Assembly: GCA_900546175.1 (NCBI GenBank)
Contig: URBX01000003.1
Location: 176,125-240,124 of the forward strand
Direction of reading: 5' to 3'
Length of the DNA stretch: 64,000 bases
Origin: an uncultured Eggerthella sp.
Lineage (GTDB): Bacteria > Actinomycetota > Coriobacteriia > Coriobacteriales > Eggerthellaceae
A program made the position numbers and the translations under genes. Below the pieces are notes generated by a model that saw only the letters and a program-made list of their open reading frames with translations, was not told the origin of the DNA and made no database searches. Below are positions 25,538-34,055 of this stretch, one piece after another. The stretch's first letter is position 1; every line of letters begins with the position of its first letter.

Positions 25538-26653
25538 ATGACAGCATCAACCCAAAAGGCTGTAACCACATCCCCTGCTATTAGCATAATTATTCCAGTT
25601 TATAACGTTGGAAGCTGGCTTTGTAGAGCTGTTGAGTCTCTCAAAGCTCAAACGTTTTCCAACTTCGAAATACTGTTAGTCGATGACGGTAGCACCGACA
25701 ACAGTGGTGAAATTTGCGACAATCTTGCCAAAGAAGATTCCCGCATTACCGCAATCCATCAAGAAAATGCTGGAGCTGCTGCTGCCCGCAATGTTGCAAT
25801 TGCGGCTGCCAAGGGAACCTACCTATACTTCATGGATGGCGATGACTGGTGTGAGAGCACCATGCTTGCTGATTTGTTTAGCTTTGCTGAAGACAATCAG
25901 CTTGATTTGGTGGTAACTGGTTTCTATATTGATACCTATTATGCGGAGGATAAGTACTACCAGGAGCAACGCAACGTCAAAACCTACGTATATGAATCCC
26001 AGGAGGAATTCCGCTGCAAAGCTCATAGATTATTTGACGCACAGCTTTTGTATGCACCATGGAATAAATTGTATAGGCGCTCTTACCTTGCCGAGAACAA
26101 CATCCTCTTCCCTGCTACTTTTTGGGATGATTTGCCTTTCAACTTGGATGTCATTCGCAATATCAGTAAGGTAGGCACCTTAAACGGTCATTATTACCAC
26201 TTCCTTCGCGCAAGAGCAGAAAGTGAAAACACCCGCTATCGCTCCGACATGTACGAAAAACGCGAAGAAGAACACCAGTGGCTTTGTGATTTATATAAGC
26301 ACTGGGAATATGAATCACCTGAGGTGCGCTATTGGAACGGAGAGATTCAAGATTTTCTTGCACGACGCTATACCGAACGCTTGGTTGGTTGCGTTGAAAA
26401 CCTTACTAATAAGAATTGCACCCTTGCCAATGAGGAAAAGACCCAAGAGATTAAGCGGATTATATCTACTCCTCAAGCTCGTAAGGCACTGCTTAAAGCA
26501 AAGCCATCTTCTGCAATGATGAAAGCAATGCTTATTCCGTACAAAATGAACAATGCCCGTTTAATCAAAGCTGAGAGCAAGGTTATTTCCCTGGTAAAAG
26601 AGAACAACACTAACCTTTTTGCGCGATTAAAAGCAAAGCAAGTATCGAGATAA
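25538..26653 (+). CDS. Glycosyltransferase family 2
   Basis: A 371-residue cytoplasmic GT-A enzyme. The nucleotide-binding start SIIIPVYNVGSWLCRAVESL, LLVDDGSTDNSGEICD, the acceptor motif AAARNVAI, and the DxD-like YFMDGDDWCES at about residues 95-105 are all present. The C-terminal 160 residues form a variable acceptor domain, and the last 40 are basic and possibly membrane-associating. AAAGGA before the ATG supports the start. It is 35 bases upstream of the YfhO-type gene, in one unit. Donor and acceptor are not predictable. Confidence 0.88.
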   Translation: MTASTQKAVTTSPAISIIIPVYNVGSWLCRAVESLKAQTFSNFEILLVDDGSTDNSGEICDNLAKEDSRITAIHQENAGAAAARNVAIAAAKGTYLYFMDGDDWCESTMLADLFSFAEDNQLDLVVTGFYIDTYYAEDKYYQEQRNVKTYVYESQEEFRCKAHRLFDAQLLYAPWNKLYRRSYLAENNILFPATFWDDLPFNLDVIRNISKVGTLNGHYYHFLRARAESENTRYRSDMYEKREEEHQWLCDLYKHWEYESPEVRYWNGEIQDFLARRYTERLVGCVENLTNKNCTLANEEKTQEIKRIISTPQARKALLKAKPSSAMMKAMLIPYKMNNARLIKAESKVISLVKENNTNLFARLKAKQVSR

Positions 26654-26688
26654 ACAACAACACGTTACCAAAAAGGAACAATTACCCT

Positions 26689-29550
26689 ATGAGAACACCG
26701 TATGCTTGGGCATGCTACAGAGCTGAAAAAATTCTTCAGTGGGAAAAAGAAAAGCCAGGCCGTTACCGGAAAACATACTTCAAGGCGTTTAATATCACCT
26801 TTCTCATCATAGCTCTTTTTATTTTTGGAGTATTTCTTTCAAATGGACGGCTTCCTATCTGGGCTGTTGATGGCCTCCATCAATATGTTCCCTTTTTCAT
26901 TTATGAAGGAGAATGGCTTCGCAATATTGTTGTAGGGCTTTTTACCGGCCAAGGTTTTAATCCAGAATTATGGACATGGAACTCCGGCTATGGCATGGAC
27001 ACCTTATCCACTTATGATGTTTTCTGGAACCCGCTAAATCTCTTTTCCATTTTGTGGCCTCCTGAGTATGCCGATCTTGGCTTTTCCATCTTGATCTTTG
27101 TCCGCATGTGGTTAGCTGGTCTTACCTTTTCCTTCTATTCTCTTTATCGAGGAAACGGCCGTTTTGCAACGCTTTGTGGCGCATTAACTTATTGTTTTGC
27201 TGCAACAGCTTTGTGTGGAACCTTCTGGCCTCAAAGTATCGAGTCACTTATCATGTTTCCCCTTCTCCTTTTAGGGGCAGAAAAGATTTTTAATAGAGAA
27301 CGGCCAACAGTATTCATTTTGGCTACCGCGCTCTTTTTTATTGTTAGCTATTATTTCTCTTATACCGCATGTATTTTCTTGCTCGTTTACTGCATTATTC
27401 GCGCAATTACTGTCGAGAAAGAAGAAAGAGGCAAGGCTTCTGTAAAAGGATTCCTTATTTGGACTGCAAAGTTTGCTGCTTTTCTTATTATTGGCATTCT
27501 TATTTCTTGCATTTCTCTTATTCCTAGCTTGACCCAACTTTTGAGCACCGATCGCGCAACCAGTGCAATTGCAAACGTTCCTCTTCTTTATAGTCTGCGC
27601 TTCTATGGCGAATCTTTAGGAGGATTCATAAGTAGCTCCTATGCAGGTAGCGACTGCTACATTGGCTATGGCGGTCTTGCTTTCTTAGCTGTTGTAACAA
27701 TCTTTCTTCAGAAGAAAACGCTTACCCGTTTCAAGATTGGTTTTATTGTTCTTACCTTATTTGTGCTCCTTCCTGCAGCAGGCAGTTTCTTTAACGGAAT
27801 GAACTATGCAACTAATCGTTGGACATGGGTATACACCATGCTTCTTTCCTATATTGTTGTCCTTGCCATTCCTCATCTTGAAAAACTTTCATCACGAGAA
27901 AAGAAGGGAATTCTTGCCGCGGTAGTAATCTACGGCTTGCTCGTTTTTATTGTTTCTCTTTCTCGAACCGAAGCAGTAATTGCTGCATTTGCGGCAATGG
28001 TTGGTCTTTTGGCAGTTTTTATTTATATGGCCAAACAAAAAGAACTCCAACGTCGCATTGCTATTACTACAGTTTTAATACTTAGCCTCTCTATTAATGC
28101 TTTCTACTTCTGTTCTAGCGATGAAAATGGTTGGGCAAAGAATAGTGCTATTTTTGGACAGACTTGGGAGCGCTATTACGAGGGAAATCCAGATCACTTG
28201 ATTGCAGAGATTGAAGACGACACCTATTGGCGCTACGATGCTGACCCTTCTGGCAATACCTGTTATAGACCTACGTGGGAGCGCATATATAACAGTAGTC
28301 TTATATTAGACATTGCTGGTATTGACTTCTACAACAGCATCTACAACAACAATATTGACGCTTATCATACTGAACTTGGCGTTGCTTGCGACAACATCAA
28401 CTTCATGTATCAAAATCTCGGTGGCAGATCTGCCCTAGAAGTTCTTAATAACGTAAAGTATTATCTTGCTCCTAATCAAAAAGGCATTACGCTTCCTTAC
28501 AACTACACAACTCTTTACTCAACAGGCAACGTTCGTGGAAGTAATTCTAATGTCTATGAAGGCACATATACTCTTCCTCTTGGATTTACCTATAGCAATA
28601 CTATTGCTCGCAGCACCTATGATGCACTTTCACCAGTAGAGAAACAAGAAGCGCTTCTTCAGGGAGCAGTAGTAGATGATGATATTGCAGCAAATTCCAA
28701 CCTTGAAACAATCGACCCTGTCATAACAAGTCAAACGGTAGCAAACTCTATTACTTCTACTTCTGGTGTAACCGTTGCTGAAGACTCTTTTGTAGTGTCT
28801 GCTGCGGGTGGCACCGTAACGCTCGAAGCGGAAGGGCTTTCTGACTGTGAAACCTATTTTGTAATTAATGGTCTAGATTTATCTCCCGCTTCACCTATGC
28901 AATTAATTGATGAGGAGACCTGGAATAACTACCCTTGGTACAAAAAAGCAAAAACCTTTGTAGAAGAAATGCTTTTTGAAAGCGCAAAAGATTACAGCAT
29001 ATCAGTAAAGGCAAATAACGGTTCAGCAAACCGTCAGATTATTAATTCCATCTCCAGTTGGCACATGTATGGCGGCAAAACCCAGTGGGCACTTAACCTT
29101 GGATATTCTGAGCAACCTCAGACAAAAATCACTCTGACTTTTTCCCATGCAGGCACCTATTCTTTTGACGACTTCAGTGTTGTGTGCCAGCCAATGGATT
29201 CTTTCGATAATCAGGTAATTGCTCTTGGCGAAGACACTCTTGAAAATACCGTAACTGGCAACGATTGTTTGTCGGGAAGCATTGATCTTGCAGAAACAAA
29301 ACGTCTCTACTTCAGCATCCCTTATTCAGATGGATGGAGTGCTACCGATAATGGAGAAGAAGTAGCTATTGACAAAACTGATACCGCATTCATGTCTATC
29401 GAACTTGAACCAGGACACCATGAAATAGAACTAACCTATTTCACTCCAGGATTAAAAACAGGAATGCTTCTTACTGCAATAGGACTGCTTCTGTTAGTAG
29501 GAACAATTCTTGGCTATCGTCGCAAAGAGAAGAGCGGAACAGCACAATAG
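26689..29550 (+). CDS. YfhO-family polytopic membrane protein (GT-C-type lipid-linked sugar transferase candidate)
   Basis: A 953-residue membrane protein with a hydrophobic N-terminal half (about 12 transmembrane helices, residues 30-465), a hydrophilic extracytoplasmic domain of about 450 residues, and one last helix near the C-terminus (GLLLLVGTILGY). The first loop has an acidic pair in AVDGLHQYVPF, as GT-C transferases often do. YfhO proteins are proposed to move sugars from undecaprenyl-phosphate-sugar onto wall polymers such as lipoteichoic acid. The neighbouring GtrB-like synthase (29624-30568) and SMR pair would be its partners. It overlaps no neighbour and ends before a convergent terminator. 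Confidence 0.85.
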   Translation: MRTPYAWACYRAEKILQWEKEKPGRYRKTYFKAFNITFLIIALFIFGVFLSNGRLPIWAVDGLHQYVPFFIYEGEWLRNIVVGLFTGQGFNPELWTWNSGYGMDTLSTYDVFWNPLNLFSILWPPEYADLGFSILIFVRMWLAGLTFSFYSLYRGNGRFATLCGALTYCFAATALCGTFWPQSIESLIMFPLLLLGAEKIFNRERPTVFILATALFFIVSYYFSYTACIFLLVYCIIRAITVEKEERGKASVKGFLIWTAKFAAFLIIGILISCISLIPSLTQLLSTDRATSAIANVPLLYSLRFYGESLGGFISSSYAGSDCYIGYGGLAFLAVVTIFLQKKTLTRFKIGFIVLTLFVLLPAAGSFFNGMNYATNRWTWVYTMLLSYIVVLAIPHLEKLSSREKKGILAAVVIYGLLVFIVSLSRTEAVIAAFAAMVGLLAVFIYMAKQKELQRRIAITTVLILSLSINAFYFCSSDENGWAKNSAIFGQTWERYYEGNPDHLIAEIEDDTYWRYDADPSGNTCYRPTWERIYNSSLILDIAGIDFYNSIYNNNIDAYHTELGVACDNINFMYQNLGGRSALEVLNNVKYYLAPNQKGITLPYNYTTLYSTGNVRGSNSNVYEGTYTLPLGFTYSNTIARSTYDALSPVEKQEALLQGAVVDDDIAANSNLETIDPVITSQTVANSITSTSGVTVAEDSFVVSAAGGTVTLEAEGLSDCETYFVINGLDLSPASPMQLIDEETWNNYPWYKKAKTFVEEMLFESAKDYSISVKANNGSANRQIINSISSWHMYGGKTQWALNLGYSEQPQTKITLTFSHAGTYSFDDFSVVCQPMDSFDNQVIALGEDTLENTVTGNDCLSGSIDLAETKRLYFSIPYSDGWSATDNGEEVAIDKTDTAFMSIELEPGHHEIELTYFTPGLKTGMLLTAIGLLLLVGTILGYRRKEKSGTAQ

Positions 29551-29590
29551 CTTACAAAAAACAAACAAAGCATACAGGTAACGAAAAAAA

Positions 29591-29613
29591 CGCTTCAGGT
29601 GAGGCGCTTTTTC
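29591..29613. terminator. Probable bidirectional terminator
   Basis: CGCTTC at 29591-29596 pairs with GAGGCG at 29601-29606 (one G-U) around AGGT. A run of A precedes it and a run of T follows, so it can end both the plus-strand YfhO gene and the minus-strand glycosyltransferase gene. Confidence 0.65.
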
Positions 29614-29623
29614 ACTTCATAAC

Positions 29624-30568
29624 CTATTTTTTTGAAACATTAATAGTTTCTCTCAGGATAAACTGCGGAGAAGAATTCATTGTCATATACATTCTTCCAA
29701 CATACTCCCCCACCATGCCAAGCATAGCCAAGATTAATCCACCAATAACGAGCATCAAACAGACAATACTTGTCCAGCCAGCATCGATTGCATCACCAAG
29801 AACAAGTTTTTGAATGACCGCAATAATTGCAATCAAAAACCCAATAACGGTAAAGATAGCACCAACCAACGTGGAAACACGGAGTGGCTTTACTGAAAAA
29901 GCTGTAAAACCATTCATCCAAAGGCGAATCAATTTCGTTAAAGAATAACCGCTTGATCCTGCAGCTCTATCTTTATGCTCAACAGGAACATTGATTATTT
30001 TGTTAATAGAACGAAGCATCAAGCCATCAACGTAAGGGAAAGGACCTTTATAGCGAACAATCTCGTCGACAACAGCGCGCTTCATTGCAACATAGCTTGA
30101 TAGATATAAATCTTTTGGTTTTCCCAGCAATACTCGCGCCATTAAGTCATTAATATTACTTCCTAAAGCACGGAAACCATTCGCAAATTTGTTGTCAAGA
30201 TAATCACCACAAACAGCATCAACCTCATCATCAAGTGCATCAATGAGTTTGAAGCATTCCCGCGGAGGAGTTTGGCCATCATCATCAAGGCACACAACGA
30301 TATCGCCAGATACAAGATTAAATCCCGCCATCAAAGCACCATGCTGACCAAAATTATGCATCATGCACGCACCTTTTACGCGAGAATCATTCTCACATAA
30401 CTCTTTGATTAACCGCCATGTAGCATCAGGGGCATTATCGTTTACTAATACAACTTCACAGTCATATCTCCCGTCATTTTCAACGGTCTTAACGATCTCA
30501 GCAACAACGTCCTTAAGCATCACTTCACTGTGATAGCAAGGAATGACAAAACTGATAAGTTGTTTCAT
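29624..30568 (-). CDS. GtrB/ArnC-like polyprenyl-phosphate glycosyltransferase
   Basis: A 314-residue GT2 enzyme of the subfamily that makes undecaprenyl-phosphate-linked monosaccharides. The GT-A domain (FVIPCYHSEVMLKDVV, EVVLVNDNAPDATW, VCLDDDGQTPP with the DDD) is followed by two C-terminal transmembrane helices at about 228-255 and 265-290, ending GEYVGRMYMTMNSSPQFILR, the typical GtrB/ArnC tail. It should sit in the membrane with its active site in the cytoplasm. It is separated by 157 bases from the ATP-grasp gene upstream on the same strand. The likely flippase for its product is the pair at 33213-34001. Confidence 0.9.
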   Translation of the reverse strand: MKQLISFVIPCYHSEVMLKDVVAEIVKTVENDGRYDCEVVLVNDNAPDATWRLIKELCENDSRVKGACMMHNFGQHGALMAGFNLVSGDIVVCLDDDGQTPPRECFKLIDALDDEVDAVCGDYLDNKFANGFRALGSNINDLMARVLLGKPKDLYLSSYVAMKRAVVDEIVRYKGPFPYVDGLMLRSINKIINVPVEHKDRAAGSSGYSLTKLIRLWMNGFTAFSVKPLRVSTLVGAIFTVIGFLIAIIAVIQKLVLGDAIDAGWTSIVCLMLVIGGLILAMLGMVGEYVGRMYMTMNSSPQFILRETINVSKK

Positions 30569-30725
30569 AAAGAAGAACTCTCTATCTAACTATTACTTAT
30601 GAACTAATAATCCATGGTATCAAAACGCAAAGCATATTAAAAATTTACAGCATCACTAACCAACACCAACAAGAACTGGCCAGACCAAAAAGAGCAAAAT
30701 TGCCAAGTTGGACTAATAAACATCA

Positions 30726-31886
30726 TCAAGACTTGGTAGATGGGAAGAAAGGCTTCAAATCTTCTAGGGAATTTGACTTCAGTATAAAGTGGCCAAATCG
30801 GCTACTGCTGTCAGAGACTTCATGGTCAAGCGGCTCAATATCACCAATCTCGTAAATTAGTTCAGGTCTTTCTTTTTTAATACGTTCTAAAACCTCAAGA
30901 TCATCTTGCGAAAAGATGAACCTGATGAAGGCGCAAGTTCCTGGCTTATACTCCGAGTTTTTTTCAAGGTTGAGAGGATTCCCGCAAGCAAGATCAATAG
31001 CGCATTTTACAAAATCAACTCCCGTTGTAAGAGGAGTTAAATGGGTGCCAATACAATCACCACCCATTCGGCCACCAATCTCAATAATTTTGATGTTTCC
31101 TTCGTCATCAATCTTTATCTCCGAATGGCTAATACTATTAGTTATTCCAAGGCTATCCAGCGCATGAAATACAACTTTTTTGACATTAAACTCAATTTCC
31201 GAAGACAACATTGGAGGCTGGATATGTCCCGTCTCGATAAAATGAGGAGCGCCCGTAGTAAACTTCCGAGTAATTGCCAGTAAATGATGTTGACCGTTTT
31301 GAGTTGCGCACTCTACGCTATATTCAAGACCTTCAGCAAATTCTTCAATTACCACTTGCTTTTCAAAACCAACCTCCATTGCGGCAGAAACCGCCTGAGG
31401 AAGTTCCTCTAAAGAATAAATCTTTGATACACCACGGCTTCCCGAACGATCAGTTGGCTTAACAATAAGAGGAAAAGAGAGCTCTTTTGCTATTTGAAGG
31501 CCTTCTTCCACTGATGAGGCCAACCGGCTTATTGGAGAAGGGTCTCCACCCTGATCAAAAGCCAAACGTGAAGCGTGTTTATTGCTAGCTTTGTAGCTTG
31601 CCTCCAAAGAATTACCTGGCAGCCCCAACTGATGAGCAACATAATTTACCGTTACTGCACCTAAATCGGATGCTACCGTGCAAATTCCATCAAGATTAAG
31701 ACCACGACATATTTCTGCAATTTCATCAACCTCAGTAATACTAATAGGATAAAAAACATCCGCTGCACTCTCACCCACATCGCCAACTTCCCAAGCAAAA
31801 ACGTGAGTTTCATAACCAAGGCTCTGAGCTTTTAGGATAAGGGGCAATTGCAAATAACTAGCACCAATAATGCCGAGTTTTTTCAT
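30726..31886 (-). CDS. ATP-grasp ligase of unknown substrate
   Basis: A 386-residue protein with the three-part ATP-grasp layout: an N-terminal Rossmann-like domain (MKKLGIIGASYLQLPLILKA), the ATP-binding lid (PLIVKPTDRSGSRGVSKIYS near 145-165), and the metal-binding core with EIKIDDEGNIKIIEIGGRMGG near 270-290 carrying the Mg ligands. Related enzymes ligate a carboxylate, often an amino acid, to an amine. The frame opens further upstream, but AAGGA eight bases before the ATG at 31886 decides the start. It is divergent from the WecE-like aminotransferase, so the amino sugar made there is an attractive but unproven acceptor. Confidence 0.8.
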   Translation of the reverse strand: MKKLGIIGASYLQLPLILKAQSLGYETHVFAWEVGDVGESAADVFYPISITEVDEIAEICRGLNLDGICTVASDLGAVTVNYVAHQLGLPGNSLEASYKASNKHASRLAFDQGGDPSPISRLASSVEEGLQIAKELSFPLIVKPTDRSGSRGVSKIYSLEELPQAVSAAMEVGFEKQVVIEEFAEGLEYSVECATQNGQHHLLAITRKFTTGAPHFIETGHIQPPMLSSEIEFNVKKVVFHALDSLGITNSISHSEIKIDDEGNIKIIEIGGRMGGDCIGTHLTPLTTGVDFVKCAIDLACGNPLNLEKNSEYKPGTCAFIRFIFSQDDLEVLERIKKERPELIYEIGDIEPLDHEVSDSSSRFGHFILKSNSLEDLKPFFPSTKS

Positions 31887-31954
31887 AAAAACGTCCTTCT
31901 TTAGCAGACAAGCAAACAAAAGATGTCTCACGAGTCGTTATAATCTGCGTTTTT

Positions 31955-32012
31955 CATATAACCGCTCTATTATATGACTTCGCTCATCAATCATTGAGAG
32001 TATAATCAATGA
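31955..32012. promoter_or_regulatory. Twin inverted repeats in the divergent promoter region
   Basis: Two perfect 7-base inverted repeats, each with an 8-base spacer, lie 36 bases apart centre to centre: CATATAA (31955-31961) with TTATATG (31970-31976), and TCATTGA (31991-31997) with TCAATGA (32006-32012). A TATAAT at 32001-32006 overlaps the second, and another lies at 31939-31944. The identical geometry suggests binding sites for a dimeric regulator controlling the ATP-grasp and aminotransferase genes. Confidence 0.45.
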
Positions 32013-32067
32013 GTTAAACTAAGATATTATCTAATTTCATCGAGTGCAATCCACGAGGAGCATTTTC

Positions 32068-33201
32068 ATGATTGACTTTAATGTGTCGCCAATTGTTGAC
32101 ACCTCTACCGAATATGTTGGACAAGCTTTGCTCAACAAACACGTAAGCGGAGATGGTCCTTTTACAAAAAAATGCTCTCAGTGGCTTCAAGATCAAACCG
32201 GTTCACAAAAGGTTCTTCTCACCACAAGCGGAACTGCAGCACTTGAAATGGCTGCACACCTTTGTAATTTTGAACCAGGTGATGAGGTAATCCTTCCCAG
32301 CTTCACCTTTTCATCTACCGCAACTGCTTTCGTAAACGTTGGCGCTAAGCTTGTTTTTGTTGATATTGATCCAAAAACCATGAATATTGACCCTGTAGCC
32401 ATAGAACAAGCAATTACCGAAAAAACAAAAGCAATTGCAGTTGTTCACTATGCAGGCGTAGGCTGCGACATGGATGCAATCATGGCAATTGCAAAAAAAC
32501 ACTCAATAAAGGTAGTTGAAGATGCTGCACAAGCAGTAATGAGCTTCTACAAGGGAAAACCTCTTGGAACCTTTGGCGATTTCGGCTGTTTCTCTTTCCA
32601 TGAAACAAAAAATTACTCTATGGGAGAAGGCGGCGCTCTTCTTATCCGTGATTCAAAAAACAATGAGCCAGCCGAGATTCTTCGCGAAAAAGGCACCAAC
32701 CGTTCAAAATTCTTTCGCGGCCAAATTGATAAATATTCATGGGTTGATTTCGGTTCGAGCTACCTCCCAAGCGACATTAACGCTGCCTATCTTTGGTCTC
32801 AACTTGAGATTGCAGACGAAATCAATAATAACCGTCTTGAAACATGGAATACCTACATGGAAGCATTTCGTCCCCTTGAAGAAAAAGGTTATGTCGAACT
32901 TCCTCACATTCCAGAGAAGTGTACTCACAATGCTCACCTCTTCTATATCAAGTGTAAGGATTTAGAGCATCGAACAGAATTTATCAACTACTGTAAAGAA
33001 AATGGCGTAGGCGCTGTTTTTCACTATGTTCCTCTTCACTCTGCGCCAGCAGGTAAAAAATTTGGTTTCTTTAATGGCGAAGATGTGTACACTACCTCCG
33101 AAAGCGAACGACTTATGCGTCTTCCTCTTTATTACCAGCTCACTAAAGAAGATCGCAATCATGTAATTAAAACCGTTTTGGACTTTTTTAACGAAGCCTA
33201 A
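32068..33201 (+). CDS. WecE-like dTDP-4-amino-4,6-dideoxyhexose transaminase (DegT/DnrJ/EryC1/StrS family)
   Basis: A 377-residue PLP enzyme that reads almost motif for motif like enterobacterial WecE/RffA: MIDFNVSPIVDTSTEYVGQA, EVILPSFTFSSTATAFV, VHYAGVGCDMD, FSFHETKNYSMGEGGA with the Schiff-base lysine, REKGTNRSKFFRGQIDKYSW, and FHYVPLHSAPAGKKFG. WecE transfers an amino group to C4 of dTDP-4-keto-6-deoxyglucose; the RmlA and RmlB needed for that keto sugar are encoded at 47046-49875. The ATG at 32068 has GAGGAG upstream and is chosen over an earlier GTG. The SMR gene follows after 11 bases. Confidence 0.87.
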   Translation: MIDFNVSPIVDTSTEYVGQALLNKHVSGDGPFTKKCSQWLQDQTGSQKVLLTTSGTAALEMAAHLCNFEPGDEVILPSFTFSSTATAFVNVGAKLVFVDIDPKTMNIDPVAIEQAITEKTKAIAVVHYAGVGCDMDAIMAIAKKHSIKVVEDAAQAVMSFYKGKPLGTFGDFGCFSFHETKNYSMGEGGALLIRDSKNNEPAEILREKGTNRSKFFRGQIDKYSWVDFGSSYLPSDINAAYLWSQLEIADEINNNRLETWNTYMEAFRPLEEKGYVELPHIPEKCTHNAHLFYIKCKDLEHRTEFINYCKENGVGAVFHYVPLHSAPAGKKFGFFNGEDVYTTSESERLMRLPLYYQLTKEDRNHVIKTVLDFFNEA

Positions 33202-33212
33202 TCAGGATAATA

Positions 33213-33647
33213 ATGACTCCAAAAGATAAAAAGAGCATTGAACAGTCTGAAAAAAGAAGAGCCTCTTTAAAGACTTTTCTTTTGCTGCACGTAATTCTCA
33301 TGGTTTACTCATTAAGTGATTTGTTTGCAAAAGCAGCAGCTGGATATGAACTTAGTGATCCATTGTTTTATCTTTTCTATTGTGGTGTTATTGGCATGCT
33401 TGGTCTTTATGCACTCGGTTGGCAACAAGTCATAAAAAAGCTACCGCTCATTACCGCGTTTTCCAATAAAGCTATTACCGTTTTTTGGGGACTTTTGTGG
33501 GGAGTAATCTTTTTTCAAGAAGACGTCACCCTAACGAAAGTAATTGGCATTCTCATTATTATTCTAGGTGTTGTTCTGTTTGCTCGTGCTGATGCGAACG
33601 ACGCAGCTCATCATGCAAACGAAGTAACGAAAGAAAGAGGCCTCTAA
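33213..33647 (+). CDS. SMR/EamA-type half-transporter, ArnE/ArnF-like subunit 1
   Basis: A 144-residue four-helix membrane protein of small-multidrug-resistance size, with a basic N-terminal tail of about 22 residues and a polar C-terminus. Helices lie at about 22-44, 50-70, 80-102 and 107-126. The last two contain FWGLLWGVIFFQEDVT and KVIGILIIILGVVLFAR, the pattern seen in EmrE-like halves of lipid-linked-sugar flippases such as ArnE/ArnF. It abuts the next, similar gene exactly, so the pair probably forms a heterodimer. Confidence 0.75.
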   Translation: MTPKDKKSIEQSEKRRASLKTFLLLHVILMVYSLSDLFAKAAAGYELSDPLFYLFYCGVIGMLGLYALGWQQVIKKLPLITAFSNKAITVFWGLLWGVIFFQEDVTLTKVIGILIIILGVVLFARADANDAAHHANEVTKERGL

Positions 33648-34001
33648 ATGACAATAGAGATGCTTCCTTCAATTCTTTTAGCAGCGTTTGCTGTCTTCTT
33701 GAGTTCCGTAGCGCAGGTTCTCTTAAAAAAAGAAGCCCTAATAGAACACGAAAATGCGCTAAAAGAATATCTAAACGTACGCGTTATTACTGCATACGGA
33801 ATAATGTTCATTACTACCATTATGCTTGTTTGGGCATTTAAGGTTATTCCTCTTTCTATGGGTCCCGTTTTAGAAACAACAAGCTATCTTTACGTTACTT
33901 TTTTCGGTGTGTTGATTTTTAATGAGCGCGTTTCAAAACAGAAACTTTTTGCCCTAGCGCTAATTGTTGGCGGAATTATCGTTTATGCGCTTCCCTGCTA
34001 A
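33648..34001 (+). CDS. SMR/EamA-type half-transporter, ArnE/ArnF-like subunit 2
   Basis: A 117-residue protein with four transmembrane helices. The conserved pattern AVFLSSVAQVLLKKEAL in helix 1 and YLYVTFFGVLIFNERVSKQK in helices 3-4 is typical of EamA/ArnE-type flippase halves. The ATG follows the stop codon of the preceding half-transporter with no spacer. Likely role is flipping an undecaprenyl-phosphate-sugar, perhaps the amino sugar from the WecE-like gene, across the membrane. Confidence 0.78.
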   Translation: MTIEMLPSILLAAFAVFLSSVAQVLLKKEALIEHENALKEYLNVRVITAYGIMFITTIMLVWAFKVIPLSMGPVLETTSYLYVTFFGVLIFNERVSKQKLFALALIVGGIIVYALPC

Positions 34002-34055
34002 CTTTTTTACCAAACCCATTCCGTCACCTACTAGAACAGGAATTTGCCGCATACT

